Assembly: GCA_015055505.1 (NCBI GenBank)
Contig: SVIB01000010.1
Location: 1-58,138, forward strand
Direction of reading: 5' to 3'
Length of the DNA stretch: 58,138 nt
DNA from: Clostridiales bacterium
GTDB taxonomy: Bacteria > Bacillota > Clostridia > Christensenellales > Borkfalkiaceae
The position numbers and the translations under genes were made by a program. The notes beneath the pieces are model-generated. The model was not told the DNA's origin and did not search any database. It saw nothing but the letters and a program-made list of their open reading frames with translations. Every line of letters begins with the position of its first letter. The stretch's first letter is position 1. Positions 1-7,459 of this stretch are shown here, in pieces.

Positions 1-172
1 ACTTACATTATCCATTAGGACCTAAAAGTCCGTATATTTCGCCTTTATACGCCGAAAACGAAAGCCCGTCTACCGCAACCTTTACTTTTATATCGGTCTT
101 TTCTATTTTTTGCTGTTTTTTACTCAGTTTAAAAGTTTTTACAAGGTCTTTTACGACCAACACTTCTTGCAT
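1..172 (-). pseudogene. ABC transporter ATP-binding protein, N-terminal stub
   Basis: The frame opens with an ATG at 172 behind an AGGAG-like site and reads 54 residues, starting MQEVLVVKDLVKTF and ending EIYGLLGPNG. This is the standard start of an ABC ATPase up to the first half of Walker A (GPNGAGKTT). The next codon, at 8-10, is TAA instead of the expected Ala codon, and the following one reads Cys. The stop lies within ten bases of the window edge, so two explanations are open: a genuine nonsense mutation, or unreliable sequence at a contig end. The partner permease would lie beyond the left edge. Confidence 0.7.
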
Positions 173-231
173 ATTTTTCTCCTTTTTCTTTATTTAAATC
201 ACAATTTGCGGATATATTACCGTGACAAATC

Positions 232-975
232 TTAATTAAATATTTCTACGCTGATATATATCTTGCCTTTCTTTGAAACTCCGCCCTCTTCCAAAAAAGT
301 GAATTTTCCAAAGCCTTTGACGGCAACCGTTTCACCGCTCTTAATAGGTTTTCCCGCCTGCTCGCAAATTTTTCCGTTGACGGTAACGAATCCGCTTTTA
401 CATAAATTACTTCCTTCCTCTCTCGAAAGGTTAAAAACTTTGCATATAACGCCGTCCGCACGGTTTGAAGAAATGGGAAACTCTTTTAGAATTTTCTTAG
501 GAGCAAGGTCTTGGGGTAAACTAAAAACTTCTTCCACCTCTACTTTGTTTCTGCCGACGGATTTTAATTCCGCAAGTATTAAAGGCGCAACGGTTTTGTG
601 GGCAACGACGAAGGAAAAATTGCCGTTAATGAATATATCGCCCAACTTTTGCCTTTCTATCCCCAAATTTAGCACCGCGCCTAAAACGTCCCTATGGGTT
701 ATTTGTGACGCGAATTTTCCTCCCGTCAGTGAAATTTTCAATAGGGTTATGGGGAAGTCTTCCTCATAGGCAATTTCATTTTCATCTCCAAAACGGAGCA
801 TCTGTCTTTCGGCGTATTCAAACCCGCCGAAAGAGATTATTTTAACTCCCCTAAAAAACTCCTTTATCTCGGCAACCGAAGTTGGGCTTATAAAGTTAGA
901 ATAGGTAAAAATTCCCCTCTCTTCGCTTCGTTTTATTAGTTCGTTTATTCGGTTTTTCCTTTCCTCGCTCAGCAT
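232..975 (-). CDS. ylmH: YlmH-like S4-domain RNA-binding protein
   Basis: A 247-residue protein with the YlmH layout. The N-terminal two thirds hold a conserved region with FGGFEYAERQMLRFG, and the last ~70 residues form an S4 RNA-binding domain (RADGVICKVFNLSREEG followed by VTVNGKICEQAGKPIKSGE). In Bacillus this family (YlmH/RqcP2) binds 50S-tRNA complexes and can act in ribosome-associated quality control; it is usually encoded near division genes, but not here. The start has no clear Shine-Dalgarno site, and a TAAAAT box lies just upstream, so a short leader is possible. It is divergent from the MscS gene. Confidence 0.85.
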   Translation of the reverse strand: MLSEERKNRINELIKRSEERGIFTYSNFISPTSVAEIKEFFRGVKIISFGGFEYAERQMLRFGDENEIAYEEDFPITLLKISLTGGKFASQITHRDVLGAVLNLGIERQKLGDIFINGNFSFVVAHKTVAPLILAELKSVGRNKVEVEEVFSLPQDLAPKKILKEFPISSNRADGVICKVFNLSREEGSNLCKSGFVTVNGKICEQAGKPIKSGETVAVKGFGKFTFLEEGGVSKKGKIYISVEIFN

Positions 976-1119
976 ATGCTTATTTTAACACTTCTTTTTT
1001 TCAGTGTAAACCATTTTTATCAATTTAACTTAATTTTCACAAAATATACCCCAAACTGTCTTATTGCAGTATTACAATATTATTCGTTAATGCTAAAAGC
1101 ATTAAAAAGGAGAATTATC

Positions 1120-1932
1120 ATGAACTGGGAACAACTTTTAAACACTTTTGTTAATTGGTGTGTGACTGAAGGCGTAAAAATTTTAATTGCTTTCGCAATA
1201 ATCATCATTGGTTTTGCTCTTATCAACGGACTCGTTAAGAGTTTAAGAAAGGGTTTTGAAAAGAAAAAGGTAGATAAAACTATCGGCAAAACGGTCTGCT
1301 ATATCGTTAATTGGGGCTTGAAAATTTTAGTAGTTTTGGCTCTTTTAGGTTATCTCGGCATTGACACTTCTGGTGTTGCAGCCCTTATAACTACGGCAGG
1401 CGTAGGCGTTGGTCTTGCTCTTCAAGGCTCTCTTTCAAACGTTGCCGGCGGTGTGCTTATTATCCTTCTCCGCCCGTTTAGAGTAGACGACTTTATCGAG
1501 GCTCAAGGCGTTTCGGGTACGGTTGAAGATATCCATCTTATATACACCTATATAAGAACGGGCGACAACAAAACGATTGCTCTTCCCAACGGCGCTCTTG
1601 CAAATAACACCATTATAAATTACAGTAAAAAGAACCTTCGCCGTGTGGACCTTGAATTCGGCATTTCTTACGCTAACGACTATAAAAAAGCAGAGGAATT
1701 AATTTTACAAATTGCCGACGCTCACGAAAAAACCTTAAAAGACCCTGCTCCTTTGTGTAGAATCGTTCGTCACGACGCAAGTTCTATCACTTTAGTAACG
1801 AGAGTTTGGGTTAACGCCGACGATTATTGGACGGTATATTTTGATATGTTAGAACAAGTCAAAACGACTTTTGATAAAGAAGGTATTGAAATTCCGTTTA
1901 ATCAACTTGACGTTCACGTTAAAAACGACTAA
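1120..1932 (+). CDS. mscS: Small-conductance mechanosensitive channel (MscS family)
   Basis: A 270-residue inner-membrane channel that opens on membrane tension to release osmolytes. The start at 1120 (MNWEQLLNTFV) is chosen because AAGGAG lies eight bases upstream; an in-frame extension to 976 has no ribosome site. Three N-terminal membrane segments are followed by the pore helix region TTAGVGVGLALQGSLSNVAGG and the beta domain with LRPFRVDDFIEAQGVSGTVE and ALPNGALANNTIINYS, both classic MscS signatures. Length matches the simple MscS type (about 280). It is monocistronic, with a hairpin terminator right after it. Confidence 0.93.
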   Translation: MNWEQLLNTFVNWCVTEGVKILIAFAIIIIGFALINGLVKSLRKGFEKKKVDKTIGKTVCYIVNWGLKILVVLALLGYLGIDTSGVAALITTAGVGVGLALQGSLSNVAGGVLIILLRPFRVDDFIEAQGVSGTVEDIHLIYTYIRTGDNKTIALPNGALANNTIINYSKKNLRRVDLEFGISYANDYKKAEELILQIADAHEKTLKDPAPLCRIVRHDASSITLVTRVWVNADDYWTVYFDMLEQVKTTFDKEGIEIPFNQLDVHVKND

Positions 1933-1967
1933 AAAAATTTCAGCGATTTTCGTTTATCTAAAAAACA

Positions 1968-2002
1968 AAACTCCTACCACCCTTTGGTGATAGGAGTTTT
2001 TT
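1968..2002 (+). terminator. Intrinsic terminator after mscS
   Basis: Arms ACTCCTACCACC and GGTGATAGGAGT (one mismatch) are followed by TTTTTT, 35 bases after the MscS stop codon. It lies between convergent genes and may also stop the YfhO transcript. Confidence 0.8.
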
Positions 2003-2071
2003 CACTTTCGCTTTTTAACAATAATCTTTTCTTTCGACGTAGATTTACGCAATATCTTTGCCCCTTCCTAT

Positions 2072-5000
2072 TTATATTAAAATCGGCAAATATTTGAAGA
2101 AGAATTTATAGAAGAATACTCCCGTCGGGAAGATAAAGAAAAATACCGTAACGCCCACCGCAAGCCCAACCGCAAGGTAGGGAAGAACTACGCTTACCTT
2201 TTCAAAAATCACGGGTTTCTTTTTGTAAATAATCCAGCACGCACAAACGACTGCAACTGCGAGGAAAATTCCTATAGCAATATATAAAATATAAGGCGAT
2301 GTGTATTTAATCTCGACGGTGTTTACCCCTTCGTCAAGTTCGACGAACATAAAATCCAAACCGTTTTCTAAAAGCGGTTTTTCCTTTCCGTTTACGTAGG
2401 CTTTATACCCTTTTAAGTTAGTGTAATTCAAATATAAAAGTTGTCCTTTTTTAGCGGTAAACGGCTCTATAACTATCGAATTCTTTTTTAAAGAATAATT
2501 TACTTGACCGCTTATAAGATTATCTCTAATACTTTCAATCTGTCTATTTGTAAACGAAGTCGTACCCATTGAAAAGACGGGCGTACCTCCGTTTAAAAGT
2601 TTAGTAAGATAATAGTAAGTTTCTTCCTTTTTTTCCGCGTCGAAATTCAACTCGCCGTTTTCTATGACGGAAACGAGGGGGAACGCGTATGCGTTTCTAT
2701 ATATAAAATACTCTACGTTTGGCTCGATAACCAACCTATAGACCGCCGTTTGGTCATTTTCGTCTTTAGCGGTCACTTCTAAACCTATAAAATCGTCGCT
2801 TGCAGTTCCCGTAGTAAACTTGACGTCGCCCTCGAAAGATGCGAAACTTTCTAAGTCGCCCCAAAAGTATACTTTGCCTGCATTTTCGGTAGAAATAAAC
2901 TTTTCTTCCTCTTCTTTAAATCCACCGCGCGTTTTCCAAATTCCGTTTATTTCGTTTCCGTTACGGTCTTTTACGGTTAAGTTTTTGACCTCGCCGTATG
3001 CGTTTTTCGTGGTTACGGATATAGACGATATTTTACTTGAAATCATATCCACGGATAAAAACTTTTCGCCGTTTAAATAGCCCGTAAACTTTTTACCGTC
3101 AACGGTTACTTTAAGTTTTGACCACTTATCTTTTCCGTGCAATTCGCCGTCAATATTTTTCCAATTTACCGTTTTAGTTTCGTCGCCTACAGTTTTTGAA
3201 ACCTTTAAAGAGGGCGTCCTATGCGCCGAAACTCCCGTTTCTTCTAAAAATCCACTATTAAATATAGACGACTCGTCTATTATATTGTTTTTGGCAGCGC
3301 TATTATCTCCAACGCTGTAAACGACGTATTTGTATCCAAATAGCGAGTCGGAAAATAAACTTCCGCCGTTACTTCTCGTACTGTTAGTTAAGCTTCCGCC
3401 GTATTCAAAAAATTTAGGAGCGGTAATATTTTTAGCATCCGCCATTGAACTAAATAAGGTGTGCGAATAACTGTCTGTTACAATTGGAGAATCCGAAGAA
3501 ATATAATATCCGTAATTTTTAATTCTATAAATACTTTGGTCGTTAAGGTCGTCTATCATTTCTTTATAATAGTCGAACTTTTGCGCGCTTAAAGACTGTT
3601 TGTCGCCCCTTACCAAAGCAAGGTTATAAAAGACCGTTTGAGAGACTGCAAGTATACATATAAAACAAGCAACGTCTTTAAAATGAATGGTCTTAAATTT
3701 TAAAAGCACCGAAATGAGCGCTAAGATTAAAACAACGACTACAAATAGAACCGCGCTACCCTCAAGACCGCCCTCGGAGTGAGCAAAGCAAGGAAAGAAA
3801 TCCTCAAACGGAGCAAGGTTCCCCGCACCGAAAAGTGCCTCTATAAGTCGGTCTTCTTTAAATTCTTCATTTATAATATACTTAAAAAAGTATACTGTAA
3901 ACACAACGCCTATAACCGTCAAAAGCATAGTTATTGCCATTGCTATAGACGATTTTGTTTTGTCTATTACGGCGGTTTCGTCGCTGTCAAATAAAAACTC
4001 CTCTATAGAAAGAGCCGAAACGTATAGGAAAAAGAAACTGCTTAAAAATCCAAAACGGAGAGCATAACTGTAATACGAACCCATATTAAGGAGCAACATA
4101 CTTTCGTCAACCAATAACGGAAGAAGTAAAAATACGAAAGCAATTACCAAAAACAGCGCTCTTTTATCCCCTCGTTTACTTCTTAAAAAGTAAACTACGG
4201 TCAGGAAAACAAATATCGAATCGGTCAAAATATAGGTGAATTTTTCGTAGATATGAGTGTTTAAATACCCCTTTTTTAAATCTTTCTCACTCATAATTTC
4301 AAATACTCTTGAAAAAATTCCCGTATTTCTACCCGCTTGCAAATAGGCAACGAAAGAGGGGACGAGTATAGGTAAACTTACGCCTATGGCAATAACGAAA
4401 GCAAGGCAAAGTTTAGAGAGATATTCTTTCCACTCCTCTTTTTTCTTTAAAACGAGTATCAAACACACGAGGACGGGGAAAAGAGTGAAAAATGAAAAAC
4501 ATACGATAGAAAAACAAGTGTAAATCATAAGAGCAAGAGAAATTGCCATTATTCTTATTGATTTCGTTTTTGAAAATTCTATAATTCCTGCGCCTAAAAG
4601 AGGCATATAAATCATCAAATCTAACCAAATGATATAGGTATTTGCGACGTACATATAGCCCGAATACGCATACAAAAGAGCCAAAAATACTTGAATATAC
4701 TGAGGGAGAGATTTAAAATACCGTCTTAAAAAGATGAACGCCGAAATTGCTATACACGCAACTTTAATCGGCAATACGATACTGACCATATAGACGGTAT
4801 TGCCCTGTCCGCCGAGTAAAAACAAAAAGGTAAACGGACTGACGGCGCAATAAGCCAAAATACCGAACATATCCATACCACCGCCTAAATGGAAGGTGTG
4901 GAAAAGTCCGCTCGTTCCGTCAAACACGTCGAAGAAATGCTCTAAAATAGGACATATTTGCGCAAGCATATCGTAACTTGCAATAATTGCCGTCCCGAAA

Positions 5001-5152
5001 GGCCAAATACCGAAAAATATAAGGGCAAAGGTAAATAGCGCAAATACAAGTAGCGGAATAACGAAATATCCGTAATTAGCCACTAAAAAATTCTTAAATT
5101 TTAAAAAGCAACCGTTATTTAAAGGGGCTTTTTTAGATGTTGAAGTATTCAA
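2072..5152 (-). CDS. YfhO family polytopic membrane protein with an internal beta-sandwich-like insert
   Basis: A 1026-residue membrane protein. The N-terminal ~500 residues contain a dozen or more hydrophobic segments with the YfhO pattern (ASYDMLAQICPILEHFFDVF, FHLGGGMDMFG near residues 50-90), and more membrane segments lie at the extreme C-terminus. YfhO-type proteins are thought to glycosylate envelope polymers such as lipoteichoic acid. The large extracytoplasmic part (roughly residues 500-960) includes a segment with WSKLKVTVDGKKFTGYLNGE that resembles LamG/concanavalin-like glycan-binding folds; this is a reading from pattern alone. It stands alone between terminator-rich regions. Confidence 0.8.
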   Translation of the reverse strand: MNTSTSKKAPLNNGCFLKFKNFLVANYGYFVIPLLVFALFTFALIFFGIWPFGTAIIASYDMLAQICPILEHFFDVFDGTSGLFHTFHLGGGMDMFGILAYCAVSPFTFLFLLGGQGNTVYMVSIVLPIKVACIAISAFIFLRRYFKSLPQYIQVFLALLYAYSGYMYVANTYIIWLDLMIYMPLLGAGIIEFSKTKSIRIMAISLALMIYTCFSIVCFSFFTLFPVLVCLILVLKKKEEWKEYLSKLCLAFVIAIGVSLPILVPSFVAYLQAGRNTGIFSRVFEIMSEKDLKKGYLNTHIYEKFTYILTDSIFVFLTVVYFLRSKRGDKRALFLVIAFVFLLLPLLVDESMLLLNMGSYYSYALRFGFLSSFFFLYVSALSIEEFLFDSDETAVIDKTKSSIAMAITMLLTVIGVVFTVYFFKYIINEEFKEDRLIEALFGAGNLAPFEDFFPCFAHSEGGLEGSAVLFVVVVLILALISVLLKFKTIHFKDVACFICILAVSQTVFYNLALVRGDKQSLSAQKFDYYKEMIDDLNDQSIYRIKNYGYYISSDSPIVTDSYSHTLFSSMADAKNITAPKFFEYGGSLTNSTRSNGGSLFSDSLFGYKYVVYSVGDNSAAKNNIIDESSIFNSGFLEETGVSAHRTPSLKVSKTVGDETKTVNWKNIDGELHGKDKWSKLKVTVDGKKFTGYLNGEKFLSVDMISSKISSISVTTKNAYGEVKNLTVKDRNGNEINGIWKTRGGFKEEEEKFISTENAGKVYFWGDLESFASFEGDVKFTTGTASDDFIGLEVTAKDENDQTAVYRLVIEPNVEYFIYRNAYAFPLVSVIENGELNFDAEKKEETYYYLTKLLNGGTPVFSMGTTSFTNRQIESIRDNLISGQVNYSLKKNSIVIEPFTAKKGQLLYLNYTNLKGYKAYVNGKEKPLLENGLDFMFVELDEGVNTVEIKYTSPYILYIAIGIFLAVAVVCACWIIYKKKPVIFEKVSVVLPYLAVGLAVGVTVFFFIFPTGVFFYKFFFKYLPILI

Positions 5153-5260
5153 GCTTTTTCTCCAAAATAAAATATACCCTTATTTTAGCACATATACTAA
5201 TAATTTTCAATAATTTTTAAATAAGTATAGCTTATTATATATAAGTTTATTAACTATTTT

Positions 5261-5499
5261 TACTTTTGGAGCTGGTGATCAGACTTGTAAGGAGAGGCGA
5301 TTTTGACTGCTTGTGCGAGATATTTCCACCACTTAGAGCAAACCACAATCGCCTCGACGGAATAGCGATTGCTCGACCAAAAATAAGCTTTTATTATTTT
5401 AAAACTTAAAGGTCGCAATCGCGTCACTGACGACCTGCCGACAGCGATAGCTGTTACAAGGTCGTAAAGAAAAAGCAGTCCCTTTTTGGAACTGCTTTT
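5261..5499 (-). repeat. tRNA-linked repeat R2, distal copy
   Basis: The first of two 239-bp units lying downstream (minus-strand sense) of tRNA-Thr. At 5267-5285 it carries the last ~19 bases of the tRNA including the CCA end. It then has an insertion of ~150 bases rich in inverted repeats, then the tRNA-like string CTGACGACCTG, then a hairpin replacing the anticodon arm. Reading the minus strand, it looks like a tRNA-Thr copy split in the T-loop. It ends with a terminator-like hairpin at 5470-5500. Confidence 0.8.
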
Positions 5500-5500
5500 T
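5470..5500 (-). terminator. Terminator-like hairpin between R2 copies
   Basis: Perfect arms AAAAAGCAGT and ACTGCTTTTT around an 11-base loop. The minus-strand sense follows the tRNA-like 3' end of the second R2 unit, exactly as the tRNA's own terminator follows the real tRNA. Confidence 0.65.
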
Positions 5501-5747
5501 ACTTTTGGAGCTGGTGATAATCTTGTAAGGAGAGGCAATTTTGACTGCTTGTGCGAGATATTTCCACGACTTAGAGCAAAAAATAATCGCCTCGACGGAA
5601 TAGCGATTGCTCGACCAAAATTAAGCTTTTATTGTTTTAAAACTTAATGGTCGCAATCGCGTCACTGACGACCTGTCGACAGAGAAAACTGTCGGCAGGT
5701 CTAAAAACAAAAAAGAACCCAACAGTTGTTGAGTTCTTTTTGTTTTT
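5500..5747 (-). repeat. tRNA-linked repeat R2, proximal copy
   Basis: The second R2 unit, next to the intact tRNA-Thr. It is closely similar to the first across the whole inserted core, with scattered substitutions and a different anticodon-arm-like hairpin (CGACAG with CTGTCG). The tRNA 3' end sequence recurs at 5506-5521. The period between tRNA-3'-end copies is 239 and then 242 bases, so intact tRNA plus two units form a three-step series. Confidence 0.8.
5709..5741 (-). terminator. Terminator of tRNA-Thr
   Basis: Arms AAAAAGAAC and GTTCTTTTT with an inner imperfect stem, just downstream of the tRNA CCA end on the minus strand and followed by a T-rich tract. Confidence 0.75.
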
Positions 5748-5823
5748 TGGAGCTGGTGATCAGACTTGAACTGACGACCTGCTGATTACGAATCAGCTGC
5801 TCTACCGACTGAGCCACACCAGC
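5748..5823 (-). tRNA. tRNA-Thr, anticodon CGU
   Basis: A 76-base cloverleaf. The acceptor arm pairs GCTGGTG with CACCAGC, with encoded TCCA at the 3' end. The D arm is GCTC/GAGC, the anticodon stem GCTGA/TCAGC with loop TTCGTAA (anticodon CGT, reads ACG), and the T arm GTCAG-TTCAAGT-CTGAT. All arms close without mispairs except one G-U in the T stem. The 3' part is repeated twice downstream in the R2 units. Confidence 0.95.
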
Positions 5824-5929
5824 ATTTTCATTTGACTTTTTACATTATATCATATAAAATAACTTAAATCAAGAAAATTAACGAACATTTTTCTCTGCTA
5901 ACTCAAAAAATTTTAAAAAGGCGGTAATT

Positions 5930-6232
5930 ATGGATTTTTTCCAATCGGTTTACGAACTTTTAAAAACTATTCCTTACGGTAAAGTAACGACTTACGGCGA
6001 TATTGCAAAGGCTTTGGGTAGACCCCGTTCTTCGCGTATCGTAGGCTACGCCTTGCACGTAAACCCAAATCCTGAGGAGATACCGTGCTATAAGGTTGTA
6101 AATAGGGAAGGAAGGCTTGCCCCTGCGTTTGCCTTTGGCGGAATTGAAATTCAAAAAGCCTTACTTGAAAGCGAAGGAATAGAAGTTGTAGATAATACCG
6201 TTGACCTATCCGTATATCGTCATCACTTTTAA
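5930..6232 (+). CDS. MGMT-type alkyltransferase-domain protein
   Basis: 100 residues, only the DNA-binding/catalytic C-terminal domain of O6-alkylguanine-DNA alkyltransferases (VYELLKTIPYGKVTTYGDIAKALG, then RSSRIVGYALHVNPN). The acceptor motif normally reads PCHRV; here it is IPCYKVVNREG, so the reactive Cys is kept but the neighbouring His that helps activate it is Tyr. Alkyltransferase-like proteins that only bind lesions usually replace the Cys with Trp, so this protein is intermediate and its activity is uncertain. The start follows AAAAAGGCGG. It stands alone. Confidence 0.85.
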   Translation: MDFFQSVYELLKTIPYGKVTTYGDIAKALGRPRSSRIVGYALHVNPNPEEIPCYKVVNREGRLAPAFAFGGIEIQKALLESEGIEVVDNTVDLSVYRHHF

Positions 6233-6401
6233 TAATTTCCTTGTTTTTATATTTTAAGACACTGTTTTTATATAAAAAGACATAAAAACAAAATCTTAAA
6301 TTAATTAATTTACAAATTTTTTTTAAAGGTTTATTATATGGGTGTAAGTTGATTGAACTTACTTGATGCGCTCATCATTTTCCCCCTTATCATATATTTT
6401 T

Positions 6402-6440
6402 CAAAGAGCAGTTTGCGAAGAGTTCGCGAACTGCTCTTTG
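6402..6440. other. 18-bp near-perfect DNA hairpin, no U tract
   Basis: Arms of 18 bases (CAAAGAGCAGTTTGCGAA against its complement with one G-T) surround a three-base loop. Neither strand has a U-run directly after it, so it does not look like a standard terminator. The 230 bases around it (6233-6466) hold no convincing gene; a smaller hairpin (GTAAGTT/AACTTAC) lies at 6345-6363. Confidence 0.6.
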
Positions 6441-6466
6441 AGTTTAGCCTAATTTCTAAACCTAAA

Positions 6467-6506
6467 ACCGCCGTCGGGCAATTAAGCCCGACGGCGGTGT
6501 TTTTAT
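6467..6506. terminator. Bidirectional terminator between convergent units
   Basis: 13-bp perfect arms ACCGCCGTCGGGC / GCCCGACGGCGGT with a six-base loop. T-runs occur on both sides (GTTTTTATTTT on the plus strand, GGTTTTAG on the minus). It ends the minus-strand AEC-AKR-ECF operon. Confidence 0.85.
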
Positions 6507-7459
6507 TTTCTTCCTAATTCTTCAATTTTTTTAACAATTCTTTCAAGTCCTTCTTTTGCGGTATTTACATCGCTTACCGCTTCTTCCATAGGACAGCGCC
6601 CGTCACCTTTTCGGTTTATTATCATTTCGGTTTCTTCTTCCGCCTTATACGGTATATTTTGGCTTTTAAACCACTCTATTGCGGAACTGCTCATAGTAAG
6701 TCCGTACACTCTTTCCACTTTTGCAAGACCTAAAACCATTGCCGCCGCCTTACCTATAATTTTATCAACGACGACCGCACCTTCTAATACTCCTTGTCTA
6801 TATAAATCTATTATAGGCTTTACTCCCCGTCCGTATTCAACAGTTAAAATTTTCCCGTCCTTTATTACGACGCAAGTTGCTTTGCCTTTACTTATAAGAT
6901 TTTTTGCAGAAATTATTGCATTTTCATCCATACGCTTTGTAAAACCGCCGACAGCGTAGATTATTGCCGGCACTAAAATCAGTTGAATTACTATACCCGC
7001 AATTCCCGTCACAATTGCGCCCCAAACTGAAAGCGCTTTAAGTTGCGGATTAAAAATAAGCAGTACCGAATATATAAGTCCGTACGTGGCTCTACCCAAA
7101 ATCATAGCCACAACGAGTGAAACGTACACACCCATTTTACTACTCTTTAAATGGGTTTTATGCAACAAAAGTCCGCTTATAAGTCCGTAAACGGCCAATT
7201 CACCCGTCATGATAGGCAACATTGGGTAAAGGGGTGGCATTGAAGTTAAGATACAGTTTATAAGAGGAAGAATTGCTCCAACTAAAAGCCCGTACCACGG
7301 ACCGCATAGCAACCCGCATATAAGTACGGGGATATGAATAGGCAAAAGAACGGTACCCGCTATTCCAAACCCGTGAGAGGTCGCAAAGGGTAAAATTATT
7401 CCCAACCCAACGAGTATTCCCGCCGTCGTTATTTTTGAGGTTTTTGACTTTATTCTCAT
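6503..7459 (-). CDS. ECF transporter S component fused to a DUF1893-like domain
   Basis: 318 residues in two parts. Residues 1 to ~180 are five or six membrane helices of the ECF substrate-binding (S component) type, which capture a vitamin-like solute and work with a shared EcfAAT module. Residues ~180-290 form a soluble domain (KGKATCVVIKDGKILTVEYGRGVKPIIDLY ... GAVVVDKIIGKAAAMVL) that matches the DUF1893 pattern, a deaminase-like fold of unknown role. The fusion suggests the solute is sensed or processed as it enters. The start overlaps the upstream AKR stop as ATGA, so the two are translationally coupled. Confidence 0.8.
   Translation of the reverse strand: MRIKSKTSKITTAGILVGLGIILPFATSHGFGIAGTVLLPIHIPVLICGLLCGPWYGLLVGAILPLINCILTSMPPLYPMLPIMTGELAVYGLISGLLLHKTHLKSSKMGVYVSLVVAMILGRATYGLIYSVLLIFNPQLKALSVWGAIVTGIAGIVIQLILVPAIIYAVGGFTKRMDENAIISAKNLISKGKATCVVIKDGKILTVEYGRGVKPIIDLYRQGVLEGAVVVDKIIGKAAAMVLGLAKVERVYGLTMSSSAIEWFKSQNIPYKAEEETEMIINRKGDGRCPMEEAVSDVNTAKEGLERIVKKIEELGRK

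Noticed and set aside
976..1119. N-terminal extension of the MscS frame
   Set aside because: The AAGGAG site and the family N-terminus both point to ATG 1120.
5260..5538. A 92-codon frame across the R2 repeats
   Set aside because: It lies wholly in the palindromic tRNA-like repeats, with no ribosome site, and the second copy breaks the frame.
6360..6402. A 14-codon ATG frame behind GGGGG on the minus strand
   Set aside because: Too short to judge, with no coding signal beyond the ribosome-like run.
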